This document shows, one piece after another, positions 40,201 through 52,800 of a stretch of DNA of 64,000 nt. The notes under the pieces were generated by a model. The model saw only the letters and a program-made list of their open reading frames with translations. It did no database searches and was not told the DNA's origin. The number at the start of each line of letters is the position of its first letter. Position 1 is the first letter of the stretch. Source of the stretch: Coffea arabica. Taxonomy: Eukaryota; Streptophyta; Magnoliopsida; Gentianales; Rubiaceae. The stretch is taken from the NCBI RefSeq assembly GCF_036785885.1, contig NC_092317.1:3784501-3848500 (forward strand), in the 5' to 3' direction. Both the position numbers and the translations under genes were made by a program.

Positions 40201-42797
40201 AGAAGATGGTAAATGACTACCTCAGATCCAAGAAAATTTGAATTTATTTCAAAAATTAGAAGGAAATGGAAAATCAGGATTCTCATCAGCTAAGCTTTGT
40301 CTTCTAGTGAACTTGTAAAGCATTGACACATCTCTTTAGCCACACAAGCAACCCATTCAATTTTCTCACAGTTGGAATTATTATACTTCAAATGTTCTCC
40401 ATAAGAATGTACCCAAATATGTACCTAGCACATCAAATGCCATTGAGAAGACTATTTGGGCTTACATAAGACTACTTTTAACTCTGAACAATTAGACAAA
40501 CATAGATATAAAAAATAAACTAAAATAATCTTCGTTTGCAGATTGCAGCTAAAAAAAATTAATTTTGACTACCTATATTCCTCCATAATGCTGTACATCT
40601 ATCATACATTTGTGTATTTGAATGTTAATGTGAATTAACATTGTCAAACAGTGTGTATATATGGACTTGTAGAAAGATGTTTCAAGTTATCAAAGAAATT
40701 GCTCATAATACACTTCATGCTTAGCAGAGGTATGCTTTTGTACAGGAAAAATAACCCAGAGTTGGATATTTCAGATATGCAGATAATCAAGAGACAAAAG
40801 CAACTCCAAGAATGATGATTGACAAGAAAATGAATATTGAAGATATAACTTATAACATGTCTACAGGCAATGAATTCAAAAACACATAAGATCTTTTACA
40901 GAAAAAAACTGCATGCAGGTGCAATTACCTTTGAAGTGCTATCATCTCAAACATCAAACAACTAGAACAGGTGCATACAGGTTGTTTCTAGAGAATCCAA
41001 TAGAGAAAATTAGACGTTGGTCACACATGATCAAAATTAATTAAGAAATCATACCCCTTGTGAAGAGAAAACTGTTTGCAGATGAGGAATCAAGAGAAAT
41101 GGTTTAACAATCCACCAAAGACTCAAGACTTGGTTGCAGAAGACGAACCAGTAGCCACGTGTTGAAAAAAGTAAAACTGTAACCTAAAGGTTGTAGCACA
41201 AATGAGAGAATGGTGTAATCCCATGATACAAATGGCTACTATCAGAGGCTTCTATTAACCAACTCAGAAACATCTATAAGCTTACCCAGACTGCAATCTG
41301 GGAACAACTAAAGAGCCATCTGTGAAACACAACAGCATAACCCTGTCGGAGACTTCTCAGAAGCAAAACCATGTCGAAGAATGCTGTACATGCTCCAATA
41401 ACAGGTAAAACGTACAACAAAACCTTGAATGGAAGATTTATCTGTTCAGATTAAATTTAAAAAAAAAAAATCAGTGCACTATAACAAGGCTACAAGAGAC
41501 TATTTATCAAAAGCATTGCCATTTCTTGTAACACTACTAACTGAAAAGTTAATATAGTGGGCGGTGTAGCCAGGCAATACTAGTCAATCTCCAGAGGGTA
41601 CAGAAATCTGCTGGGATTTGCAGAAAATGGAAGGCAAACACAGGATAGTTTAACAAGACTCTGAAGCGCAAAGAAATTATATGGAAACCAGTGTTGCACT
41701 GCAAGAAAACTTTTACTAAAACTACAGATTAAGTATTTTGAGAGGTACCATAAAAGTTCTGACATTGGCATTTTCTAGGTACAAGGGCAACGTGAGCAAT
41801 TAGTATCTCTATGGTCCATATATATTCCAAGCAAATCAACTTATGCGCTTAATGAATACACACAATTAAGGCAGTTAGAATTGCAACTGCTGCGACTTAG
41901 TTGCTTATGTCTTCATTTCTTATAACAACTGCAGTTAAGAACTTCATTCCAATTCTGCAAGATTGTTTCTTTCACCTGTCTCTAAGAAGTCAGAAACTAA
42001 GCAAGCTCTGCAGTCTAGAGCAGTGAATTGGAACCTACCTTTATATTTTCCTTGACCCTTCTCTTTGTAACTCCAACCACCGCAATCGCAACCAAAGTTG
42101 CCACATTTGCTCCGAAAACTAGCACTGTAACTGCTCTTAAGGAAGCGAGATGAGAAAAAATAATTCAAAACCAGCATAGCAATTTTTTATGTATGTGCTA
42201 AGCAAAATAGAAGCCAGGGCAAGTGTAGGATATATGTCACTAAAACACTCCGAGACACCTTTGCCATCCCATACCTGACCAAGAATAACAAAGACAGAGT
42301 CATCAGCAGGAAACCAGCCAACAAAAATTAGGAATTAATAACCATTGTTTTATGTCCTGGACACCACGGCAAAGAGCAAATATTTACATCCACATTTTTT
42401 GATGCCAAATATGAGATAACCCTTCCTTCAATGCCTTGACATTTCCTTCAGAAGTCAAACTTTTTGCTACTGTATCGTTTCTTCATTGAAATGGCAGAAG
42501 GTAACACAAAGCAAAGAAGATGTCATAATCATCTTTGTACGTCAGACGAATTAAGCATTCCGGTGTCAAACAGATTATTCTCGTATACAATAAATCAAAT
42601 ACTTCGTGCTAGTCAAAATTGATCAAGAATTCTAGAAACACAAAGTAAAAGAGAATAAGATTGTCCCATAGAAACAGAATTCTTGGAATTCTTAGCATGA
42701 TATCTTCAGCAATCATGAACCTTTCTCAATATTAAAAAAGAGGAAAGAATTTGCATACATATGGTGAGTCGGGGCAAATGTGCTTCAACAAGTCCAT
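26483..42797 (-). CDS. ABCC13: ABC transporter C family member 13 (MRP-type full transporter)
   Basis: Exons (minus): 42797-42759, 42274-42241, 42130-42039, 41441-41286, 41183-41055, 40011-39911, 39119-39050, 37846-37595, 37293-37224, 36703-36643, 36302-36215, 35803-35685, 35107-35010, 34541-34475, 34150-34033, 33944-33828, 33731-33651, 33562-33338, 32620-32519, 32437-32370, 32167-32036, 31932-31785, 31294-31020, 30843-30687, 30139-29964, 29889-29778, 29659-29606, 29018-28896, 28618-28520, 28297-28205, 28059-27949, 27869-27711, 27451-27264, 27072-26883, 26816-26649, 26563-26483. Total 4353 nt, 1450 aa, all phases agree. Order: TMD0, TMD1, NBD1, TMD2, NBD2. NBD1: Walker A around K644, LSGGQ 728-732, Walker B D752-D753, His786. 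NBD2: Walker A around K1253, FSVGQ 1349-1353, Walker B D1373-E1374, His1405. NBD1 has Asp where NBD2 has the catalytic Glu, the usual ABCC asymmetry. The sequence matches the plant ABCC13 type throughout; the substrate is not known from sequence. The least certain junction is the exon 2 donor (42241). Confidence 0.94.
27199..27220. repeat. Homopolymer tract inside ABCC13 intron 33
   Basis: A run of about 20 A on the plus strand (T on the coding strand) between exons 33 and 34. Because the gene runs minus, this is a long poly-T in the intron, which is common in plant introns. Confidence 0.85.
32758..33091. mobile_element. Short GC-biased TIR element inside an ABCC13 intron
   Basis: The segment is framed by CCATGGTTC at the left and GAACCATGG at the right. 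Both ends carry CG-rich subterminal sequence (ACTCGGCCGAGTCG at one side, CGACCGCGACCGCAAC at the other), and the core is AT-rich. The flanking intron lacks this composition. It lies between exons 18 and 19, which encode the two halves of the NBD1 Walker A motif, and leaves their splice sites untouched. It looks like a MITE; the superfamily is unknown. Confidence 0.6.
34164..34208. repeat. (AT)n microsatellite in ABCC13 intron 14
   Basis: A long alternating AT run interrupted by GCAT, 14 bases outside the exon 15 acceptor. A short poly-C tract follows at about 34297-34306. Confidence 0.9.
35812..35884. repeat. 45-bp-period tandem duplication in ABCC13 intron 11
   Basis: TTGCAAGAGATGTCAATATT and the following AACATT occur at 35812 and again at 35857, each followed by an (AT)n tract. 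On the coding strand the first copy sits immediately upstream of the exon 12 acceptor, so the acceptor-proximal sequence was duplicated. Confidence 0.8.
38552..38757. repeat. 109-bp-period tandem duplication in ABCC13 intron 7
   Basis: Copies 38552-38655 and 38661-38757 share AAGACACCA, TAACTTGATTAAAAGCTTC, TACAGATGTCAT, GCAATCTAAACTTTGCCTA and TTTTCCTTCCAAGCAT in order, with a few substitutions and a small deletion. No coding sense; purely intronic. Confidence 0.9.
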
Positions 42798-43735
42798 CAG
42801 AGCAAGGCTTCACTCTTGAACAGCAAATTTCTTTCAGGGCTAAAATTCTAATGGTTGAGGAATGCACTCGTGTTAGCATGATAAGGTAAGGTGGCAGAGG
42901 AACAACTACTAGCCCACTATCTTATGTTCATAAGTATGGCCTGATTAAGATTGTGACAGAGGAGTGTGGGTTTTAATGATTAGGTTTTTGGGTTCTAGGT
43001 GTAATATTGCAATCTGGGATGTGTTTTGTTGAGACTTTTACATCGGTTTTATGGGCAAAAGCGAAAGATACTCTGGTACTGGTAGCATGTGTGGGAGAGA
43101 ATCCAGATTAAGAGAATATGTCAAAGATCCGCATGCATGTTTGTTTTTATGCCCTACACGTGGAATATGAGTGGCACGGAAAAGACTACAAGGCTTTCGC
43201 CCTCTCATTCTACAGAATCTTCTTTGTCTTCTTTTGCTTTTGTGCCCTTTAAATTTGCCTTTTGTTTTCCTTTGTTTACTTTTACGCTATTTTTCCCCTT
43301 TAACTTTTTGTTTCTCTCGTCTTATCTGATCCTGATTTTGCAGGAAACTCATCAGAGCCCACTCTCTTGAACATAGTGCACCAAAGCTCTTGCTAATCTA
43401 GCATATGTCTGAGGCAACTTGGACTGTCACCATGCATTTTTGAAGGGGAGAAGTTGATTGTAGATTTAGAAGAAAAGCATATTGATTGCTTATGTTTCTG
43501 CAGAGAGGATGTATCTGAAGAAATTTATCCATTGATTTATGGGGTGCAGTCAAATGACCCGATGCTAAATCCATAACACTGATATGAACAAAGGCAGCTA
43601 ACAGAAATTCTTTTCTCCGTTCCTAATGTGTTGTTATACTTGCTTACAAATAAAATGGTTTTGTTATACTTTTCGATTGACATTATATTCTAACGCTTTC
43701 AAGTATTTGTTGTCAAATGATAAAAAAAAAAAACA

Positions 43736-43773
<38 letters not shown>

Positions 43774-43965
43774 TTAGAATTTTTTCTTTAAGGAAAAAAA
43801 AACACTAACTGTATATATTTTCTTACCATTGATTTGAACCCCGTTGCATTTTTGGACTGCATTTTGCATTTTTCCCTTGTAGTCAAAACAACAATCACAA
43901 ATTACACCTTCGTCTTTTTCAATTTCCAAAAGTCTTCTCATCTTCCTGCTTTCCATTCCTTCTCT

Positions 43966-43994
43966 CCCCCCCCCCCCCCCCCCCCCCCCCCCCC
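43966..43994. repeat. 29-nt poly-C (poly-G) homopolymer
   Basis: An uninterrupted run of C on the plus strand, about 190 bases upstream of the LPA3-type start codon. Such length is rare in AT-rich plant DNA. Confidence 0.95.
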
Positions 43995-44095
43995 TTTCCA
44001 AATAATCCCTTCAATTCCTTTTCCGTTAATAAAAGGAAAATCAGTAAAAAGAGACCGATACTACCAAGTGAGAAAATACTGCCAATTATCAAATC

Positions 44096-44109
44096 CATTA
44101 TATTTATAA
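44096..44109 (+). promoter_or_regulatory. Possible TATA box of the LPA3-type gene
   Basis: CATTATATTTATAA lies some 73-86 bases before the ATG at 44182, a reasonable distance for a plant TATA box with a leader of about 45 nt. No other TATA-like word is closer. Confidence 0.4.
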
Positions 44110-44181
44110 CCACTTCAGCTTCTGAACCTTGTGCTATCTTCCCTCCACTCCCCCGCTGCCTCCCACCAAGCAGACCTTATC

Positions 44182-47100
44182 ATGGCCGTTCCCGTGCCCC
44201 TTTCACCCCCAGCACAGCCGCGTCCACTGTCCTCGACTTCCCTCTTTAAGATTCATCAACCACTTGCTCTCACTTCTTCTGTCTCTCTCTTTCCCACATT
44301 TTCTTGCCCGCCAAAAAGACTATGTTTATCTCCCGCCAGCTCATCGCAGTACCGCACTACCATCAAAGCAGCAAGAACAACTGCAGCTAACGAATCGGAT
44401 CCCAAGCTCGGTGTCTCACTTTACAAGCCTAAATCTTACGAAGTGCTCGTCACTGATGCTGCCAATTCTCTGTTCTGTGCTCTTAATGATGGCAAGACCC
44501 GCCTCGAAATCGAATTCCCGTAATTTTTCATCCCAATGTACCTACTTAAAGTTCTCACTTTTTGATTGAACTTTACGGTTATTTTTAGTTTATTTGTGCA
44601 ATTTTAGACATGGATTGTTGTTGTTCATGTTGGAATTATTTTGCTTTTGCTATACCACTATTAATTTTTTTGCAGCAGGGTCAAATGAAGTCCTGTAGAG
44701 TTCTTTAATTTATGATCCTACATTTCGTCTTGCGAATTTCGGCCGTGGGTTTTTTTTTTTGTTTTAGCTTATAATTGATGAATAAATGCGCACTCTTGCG
44801 AAAGAAAAAAAATTTTAAGTGCAGTTTAACTGAGGCAATTTTTTCAGCGAAGTAACAAAAATGACATTTATGATGTAGCTAACAAATCAGGGACTCTATC
44901 ATGTAGAATTAATCTAAGATGCATCTCAATTCCCTGAGTTAACATTGCATTGTAGGGTGCCTAAATTCTGGTAGTGTAATTGCTTATTAACATTGGCGTA
45001 ATCGTGTTTCTTAATCTACTTCAGTATCTGTCGTTACCGCCTCGATTTCTCTCTTGCTTATGCTGACACCATTTTCGTCTTTGTGTTTCACTTTTCACTG
45101 GTTTGCATCAAAAAGTCCCTTGCCTAGCAACATGTCTTCTTATAAGGTAATTCGTAGCCGGCCTTTATTTACAGAGTTTGTTTTACATGGATCGCGTGTC
45201 CTTTATTTTCCATAATTTGAGTGTGTCGTACTTATCCTTTTTCTGATGCAATTTGGAAATTGGAAAGGTATTGGCCTTTAACAAAAGATGTTACATGATA
45301 TTGTCGAATTGCTGCATATGTGAAGGGATCATCAGATGAGTTCAGTGATGCCAATATTCAACTGGCTTTGGCAGTTGTAAAGAAACTTCAGGAGAAAACT
45401 GAAACAAGAGCTTGCATTGTAAGGCTAGACTTGTTTCGTTCACACACACACACACACACACATATACAGATAGAAACACGCTAAAAAGGGTATGAACTCT
45501 TATAACTCCTATTGGAATTCTAGGTGTTCCCAGATAAGCCAGAAAAGAGAAGGGCCACAGAACTCTTCAAAGCTGCCTTTGACTCAGTAAGAGAGTGTCT
45601 CATTTGTACATCACATACTGTTCTCTTCAGTCCGAGGTAGCTAATTCATATGTAGAAGCGCCTCAGGAGTCACATTGACTGTGAACTACCAGTGGAGTTG
45701 CTTTAATGCAGATTTTTTTTTTGAGAAGGAATATTAATGGGATGTACATTGTATCACGTGAAGTTTATGGGCTCTTTATCTTCTCTTGCTGGAAGTGCTG
45801 AAATGACTTCATCTTATCATCTCCAATGGTTGCTTTAAGATCAACTGAGGGAGAAGAAAGGAAATTTTATAATAACTAGTGTTGTTAGGACAAGTTTTCA
45901 AGATTTTTTTCAGTCTAAAAACAGGTTTTCAAATAGTTTGAATCAATTTTTATACCTCATGTGTTTCTAATAAAGTCAGTGAATTTCACATACCAAATTT
46001 TCACAAGTGTTATTTAGGTATTGAGGCTCAGTATTTACCTCTTTTGTTCAATGTTTTTAATGGTATAAAGAGCAGTTGCATGGTTTTGTGCTGCATGTGC
46101 TTTTATGTTGAGACGGCGCAAGGCAAATCACAAAAATCTTCCACATGATGTGATGGTCCAGAAATTAATTGTTGTGAGGAAAGGAGAAAAGATACATGCA
46201 TTGAAGGATTGACATCCAATTAAAACTAGAATATTACTTGACTGAATCAATAGTTACATTACTCATTATCTTGTATGATAGAAACCTCTTAGCCAATGTC
46301 TTATGATACTTAGATGCATGAAATTGCTTGATGCTGCTTCTGGGAAAAATTGCCGGAGCTTTAACAATTTGTAAAGTCATATGATCTCAAGTGTTTATTT
46401 GTTTGTTTACGTGTTCAGATTGAAGGATTAACCATTGGATCCTTGGATGATATGCCTGCTGGTCCTATTACCACATTTCTTAGATCTGTACGGAACACCT
46501 TGGATTTCGATTTTGAGGATGAGAATGAAGGTTGGTTGAACGAATATAAGTGTCGCATTGCTTTGTGGAATTTAGACTAGACTTAGCGTATCCCTACAAG
46601 CTCATAATTGGTAAAATTAAATCTCTAGTATTTCATGACATAAAAAGTTCCTGTAGTCAAAGTAATGGAAATCTCATCATGAAACATGAAGGAACTATTG
46701 ACATGCCAATGGAGGAGAAATAAGGAGGTCTGATTTAATAATCTGTTTCTTCTCCTTTGGATTTTGGCTGAGTGCAATATTCTTTCTGGAATTAATAGAA
46801 AAGTAATCACTATACCAACCATTCCTTCCAAATGCAGGTCGTTGGAAGTCTGACAAGCCACCATCAATCTATATATTTATTAGTTCTAGCACACGTGATC
46901 TCTCAGTGATAGAGAAGTATGTGGTATGCTATCCTTGCAACTATAATTTCCTAGTACTTGATGTCTATAAACTTCACGTGCAAATGTGACTGCATAGATG
47001 ATGTTTCATGTCCAATAGTTGAGCATCGGCAATTTGTCAAGGTTATTATTGGCATCATGCATATATAAGGCTCTCAAAAGGTTTTTGTAGGGGTATGAAC

Positions 47101-49020
47101 CATTTGTATGGATAAGGCTGTATGCACCTAACGTTCCTGCCATGATGGTAGGGCTTTTGTCCGCAAGATAACAAATAACCACATCAACAGATTTCTCCTT
47201 TTTTTCATGTGTGTTTGTGTTTAATTTCTAATACAAGAGTGTAGTGTTTCTTTGAAAGAATGAAATCCTTCTTAGATATGTAACTTTGCAAGGCAAGTGT
47301 GATTTTTTTGAAAAAACCTATGAGAAGAATCAGAAGAAGCTGAGTGATGTAAGGCTATTACCTTGACTCCCATTTCCTCCTTTAACATCACCTATTAAAA
47401 AATAACCAATTAAAACATAAATACTGAATTAACCTGAGGCATTTTCAGGTTTTGCAGTTTACATTCCCAAGCTCCGGACTCTGAGTCTGAAACTTATTAT
47501 AATTGACAAATTTAGAGGTTGTGTTACTGATTGCCAATCATGAACACTAGTTGTACTTCTTGCAGCCTGTACTTTTCTAACTATAAAAAAGAAATTTATA
47601 TGTGGTGCTCATATTCAGGTCACTGATGAGGCTTTTATTTCTTTTGCAATGATGCAGGAAAAATTTGCCACCTCCACTCCTACCCTTCTTTTCAATCTGG
47701 AGCTTGACACGTTGCGGTACTTTATGATGACCCGACTTTTAGTTGGATTAGTGGTAGTCTCATCTTTGATTTGTTCCCTCTGACCAAGAACCAATCACAA
47801 TTGCAGTGCTGACCTTGGTCTTCTTGGCTTTCCAACGAAAGATTTACATTACAGATTCCTCTCTCAGTTTACTCCAGTTTTTTACATTCGAACAAGGGAA
47901 TACTCAAAGGTAATAATTGCTGTTGTAGGTTTAACTTCCTGCTTGATTTCTCATAGTACATTTTACAGATCTTTGTTTTCTGATTTGGAAGACAATTGCA
48001 GTGGCACCTTATGTAGTGAATTATAGTGGAGCATTGTTTCGTCAATACCCTGGTGAGATATATAGCTGTCACGCATTCTTATAATACAAATCCTTATCAT
48101 TTTCTTTTCTCTCTGCATCTTATAATGTTCCTATCTTTTGCTTCTACTGCTGATGCAGATTTGCTTTATTTTAATCAGGAGATTTCGTATAAATTCTCCA
48201 ATAATGATTACTAGAAATAGATGTCTCTTACCTCAATCATAAGTTCTCAATGGTATGATATTCATTGAGGAGAATTTGGAGCAAAATTTTGGAGGAAAAT
48301 CCATCTTTTGATGTTATTGTTTTGCATTCTTCTATAACACCTTAAAAGCACAAAGATTGGTTCTGCTTTCATCCCTGTAGCTTACACATTGGTACTTCTA
48401 CTTCACAGTGTGTCATTAGCTATACAATCTTAATATGTAGCATATAGCAAGACACAAGACTCATGATTAGCTAACAAAATACAGTCATGCTCTTACATTC
48501 CCTCAAAAATTGCAGGGCCTTGGCAGGTTATGTTGAAACAAACAGATGGTTCTTTTGCTTGTGTTGCTGAGAGTACAACTCGCTTCACCCTTGGTGAAGT
48601 AAGAATCCTCACTAATCCTTAACAAATTCTAAGGCGTTATTATTATTTGTTAACTTGAGATTTTCTTGGCCTGCCAGGCCAAGGAAGAACTGTTGAGGGT
48701 CCTTGGACTGCAGGAGGAAAAAGGAAGCTCACTTGAATTTCTTCGAAGAGGCTACAAGGTTGTATTTCAGAGTAGTTTCCTGAGATCTCTCCCCGCCCTC
48801 AACTCCCCCCCAACCCCCAACAACACCCCCAACAACACCCCTTCTGGCTTCCTCTGGATATGCATCTGTTGTTCTTGCATAACTGCACTTTTTCCATTAC
48901 TCCTGGTCCTTGCTCACATACTTGAATTGAAAAATTCTCATTTGAAGTACATAATTTCAGACTATCACTTGGTGGGAAGAAAATATTGATCTGGAACAGT
49001 CTGCTGCTTGGCGGAGCTGA
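44182..49020 (+). CDS. LPA3: DUF1995 chloroplast protein, LOW PSII ACCUMULATION 3 type
   Basis: Exons: 44182-44519, 45116-45146, 45326-45418, 45524-45586, 46419-46530, 46838-46923, 47658-47716, 47807-47909, 47992-48052, 48516-48598, 48678-48758, 48961-49020. All are GT..AG and in phase, giving 1170 nt (389 aa). Residues 1-60 are Pro/Ser/Leu-rich without acidic residues, a typical transit peptide. The DUF1995 domain starts near residue 90 ([18 protein letters not shown]) and runs to the end, with blocks [76 protein letters not shown] and [18 protein letters not shown]. From memory, LPA3 assists photosystem II accumulation (CP43 assembly) in the stroma. A close DUF1995 paralogue exists in plants, so the symbol is best read as LPA3 or its paralogue. 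One exon is only 31 nt. The gene runs towards the CNGC gene, stop to stop, 810 bp apart. Confidence 0.88.
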
Positions 49021-49830
49021 ACAGTAGCAATGGCAATGAGACAACTTTCACAGGGGAGAGGAAATTGAAGAATGAGAGAAACGAGTTCACTACATGGGTT
49101 GGGTGTTTGTAGTGGGAACCAATATGTATAAAGGAAACTCAGTTAATAGATTAAGTTACACATTCACCTTCATACCGTTCCCCTTCCTACAACTCAGCAG
49201 AAATTGTCTGCTTGCTTTACAAATGTATCGCAGTTGCTTTGAAACTGCAGAAATGGAAAGTCTTTTTTTTTAAAGTAGTGGATTATTAAGTTCATTCGTA
49301 GAGGCTTCCAAAGTTTATAATCTCCAAGGAGCCCTAGCGATGAGAGATCAGATTGTCAAGACTGATTTTATGCTTTATTTCTGTTCTTGATTTTGTTTTC
49401 TGGCAATATTCAAAAAGAAAATTGCAATTGAGACTTGAGACTTGAGAGTGGGTATTTGTTTCTCTTCATCCCGTTCATGATCCTTTTCTACCTGATACAA
49501 GTAGTTCTAAATATTTTGACGCACGCTGGTTAGTTTCTATATTTAACTTTTCCTCATTTGTTCTCGAAGCCAGATAATACCACAGATCAATTGAAAACTA
49601 TCCTCATTTGAAGCGGATTAACATAAATGCTTTTCAACTACTAAGAGGACATTTGGTCTACAGCACAGATTACTGCTAGAGATGCTGCTTGGATACAGAA
49701 GAAATTTCACTTAGTACAGCAGATCCGGATTTCTATTTCACCTGACAAGTTAATCTACAGTTTAATCAACTTCTCAATCCACAACATCAGTGTTGGAATC
49801 AGGAGAGCTTGGCGCAGCTTCATCCAGCAG
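49021..49830. other. Convergent 3' region between LPA3-type and CNGC genes
   Basis: No additional gene is visible. The region should hold the 3' UTRs of both flanking genes, whose stop codons are 810 bases apart. Confidence 0.5.
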
Positions 49831-52800
49831 TTATAAACCAGCTTCAAAGTCAGGTTCGGGGGGCTTTTGCGGCTTTATCAACCTGGAGCTACGAATCCTG
49901 TGAACACCACGCAAAGCGTTGGCGGCAAATCTTGAGGCGTACATCGCAGCTCCAAAGCTGGATGATGGGACTGAGTTGGATTCATATTCTTCATCTTCTG
50001 CGGCTTCATCTTCAAGGCGACGAATTTCCATGTGCTTCCTCCTTGAATAGCGCCTCCATGCAGCCTGGATGAAGGTGGCGGCCCAAGTTCTCCACTGCTG
50101 TGAGTAAAAACGGAAGGTATGCTGCACTTGTCGACTATGAATGCGCCTGAACTGACTGGTAATGTATTTCACTTCATCTGCTATCAAGGCAAACGCCTCC
50201 ACTTCTGTTAAAGCCTTGACAGTACGAGTAGATGGTGGTAAGTTGGAACCAGCTTTAGGATCCAATGCCCAAGTGAGGAGCTCCTCCCCACAAAAGTCAC
50301 CTTGTTTCAAAAGACCTCGATTGAAAAATCCACTTCTCCCACCATCTGTTGTTACGCTCTCCAGGCGACCACGGATTATAAACAACATCTCGTCTACTGG
50401 ATCCCCTTCTCGGACAATGTATGTATTTTCTGTGCATAAACTTGGTTTAAGTCTCTCACAGATTGCATCAAGCAACCTCTCATCCATATTGGCAAATAAA
50501 GGAACCTGCAAGCTCCCATTACTAAAATCAATAGCAACATATAAATGTTTATAATCGTTCAATGCTCATACATGATCATATACCATGCCATATTTCATCT
50601 GGCGCCTTTACAACCAGAAAAAGAAATTCTTAAAAAAATGTCACCCCAAAGTTATCATACACAGAAATACCCTTGGTCTTCATATTCTTGTTCACGACGA
50701 CACAAGATAGAAAGTAGCTTCACAGACATGTATCAGATAATTCTACTCCCCAACAATGGAATATTTATCTAAATTTGAGGACTCGGGAGAAAAGCAACCA
50801 TCAAATGCTTTTACCTATTATCTCATAGTCCCAATGCACATCTAAAAGAAAAGCTCACGTGGCAGTAAACAACTACAATAACAGGGGATAAAAGTTATAT
50901 AACACTTACTCTTCTGACCAAATTCAAACAGAGATGCCGCTTGATATCCCTCCTGAGATCTTTTGGCAGACTCTGGACCAAGCTCTCTTCATCTACTCCT
51001 CTTGTTTCCATCCATTTGTACTGATCATAGCGCCGAACTCTTTCTCTTAGTTCAGGGGGAAGCACTCTATGATGCATCCACTGCTCAGAGTCACGTCTTT
51101 TAATTCTCATCTCCTCAAGCCGAACAGTCATAGATTGAAGATAAGTCTGTCGGAGAAACCACAAGAGTCAAGAAAGTCTTGCTTTCATTGTAGAAAATAA
51201 TTGGTGTCTTAAAGATAAAATACTGTACGGATGTACTGCATAAACTTTGTACAATGGCTCTTTATACTCATTTAGAAAACTGCAGAAAAAAGAAAAACTT
51301 ATGAATTCAGTATTCTTATTGATACATATGGCTTTGAGTAAGAATTTGAAAAAAGCCTTGGTACCCAACAAAGAAATCCTTATAATGAAAAGGAACTGTA
51401 AATGCAACAAAAATGTGCAAGTTAAATCCCTGTAAAGCTGTTCTGATCATAAACCTAATAACAGTATTCAATTCTTATCCAACGTATGGGATTCTGGGCT
51501 ACCAAGCCGATGCTTCTGCAATTTCATCTGCTAAGCAGGTTGTGACACAGTGCTAGCAATAAATCGTTGACCCAAAATAGGTGGTTTAGCTAGTGTAGTG
51601 ATCTGTATAAGTGCAGATTCTGTTTAAAATGTAAAGACATTGTATAGTAAGAATAATTTTGCAATTTATCATGTAATATCTTTATAGACGTTTTCTTTGT
51701 TAATCAGCAGAAATGAACAGATTAGTTCCATTGCCACAGTGTGCTGGTAAACTAAAGAAAACATCTGCAATTGATTTCTTACGCACCTGCATGTTACCGA
51801 TGAGAAGAGCAAACAAAATGAGACCAAAAATTGCAATCGCTATGGAGAATATGACCTCTCCAGGATAAGTACTGGTTTCAAGCCCCTGACCAAGTGTACT
51901 GGAAAAAATGAAACATCAAAATGAGCTCTGAATACTGCACGCTACTCAACAGTTAAATTCTCTAAGCATATTGGAGAAGTAATGAATTTAGTAAATAGTT
52001 CATTTATGGCTTTTGTTACCAAACTATTTGCAACCCAGTCAATCAAATATTATATGCTTTCTCATGCGCAGCTTATACAAAAGACATGCACAGGCACTAG
52101 CATGTACAGGATTTTGATTTTCTTTTCTGCATAGCCCTCCCTCGGATTCAGTTTTTTGACAAGTTAATTGAGGAGGGAAAATCTCACTGGTAAAAGTGAC
52201 ATTTCAGAGCTTGTCTAAGATATTCCAAAATTAGCTCCTGCATCTTTTCAGTTAAACATGATAAGGAAAGTGAATGCGTATAATTTATCACAGAAATGCA
52301 AAAGACTCCAAAACAATATTTTAGCTGATAAGCATTGCATGGTGCTGCTTTTCCCCTCCCCACTTTCTCTCGAAGTCCGTCAGAAGTGGAGGGGACTTTA
52401 AATTTCAGTGGAATCCTGAATTATCATTGACAGAATGGCAGTGTAGATAGTATCCAATTTTTAAACATTTTAGCAGCTTACCTCAAATTCTGGAGGCCCC
52501 ACCATAAACAGTAAAAGTATTTAGAGATAAAATATTCGGATTCAACAACTCCAGATGTTAAAGCATTTGCATAAATCCCATAATCGAATGCTGAATATGT
52601 ATCATTAATAGCACAGCGAGAACCGAGAACTGTCTGGGTGACGTTTTCCCAATTTGAATTACTTGGTCTCTCACTTGCACAATAGAGAAGATTAGCATTA
52701 GCTTTGCACATGTCACTGTCTTGACAGGCTTCCTCCCAGCATGCATCTCTGCGTTCCACAGCTAATAGGTACCAAAAGGCCCCAACAATCTGTAGTGTCA

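Larger units (their letters stand above)
42798..44181. promoter_or_regulatory. Divergent intergenic region between ABCC13 and LPA3-type gene
   Basis: The two start codons face away from each other over about 1.4 kb, so both promoters must lie here. It contains an (AT)n run at about 43738-43772 and a 29-base poly-C at 43966-43994. A plus-strand open frame at 43089-43370 is T/F-rich and looks non-coding. Confidence 0.55.

Noticed and set aside
43089-43370. Plus-strand frame rich in Phe/Leu/Ser upstream of the LPA3-type gene
   Set aside because: It is a T-rich stretch read as Phe/Leu; no domain, no splice continuation, and it lies in a promoter region.
50162-50554. Plus-strand open frame of 130 codons over the last CNGC exon
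   Set aside because: Shadow of the minus-strand exon that encodes the cyclic-nucleotide-binding domain; its own translation has no domain character.
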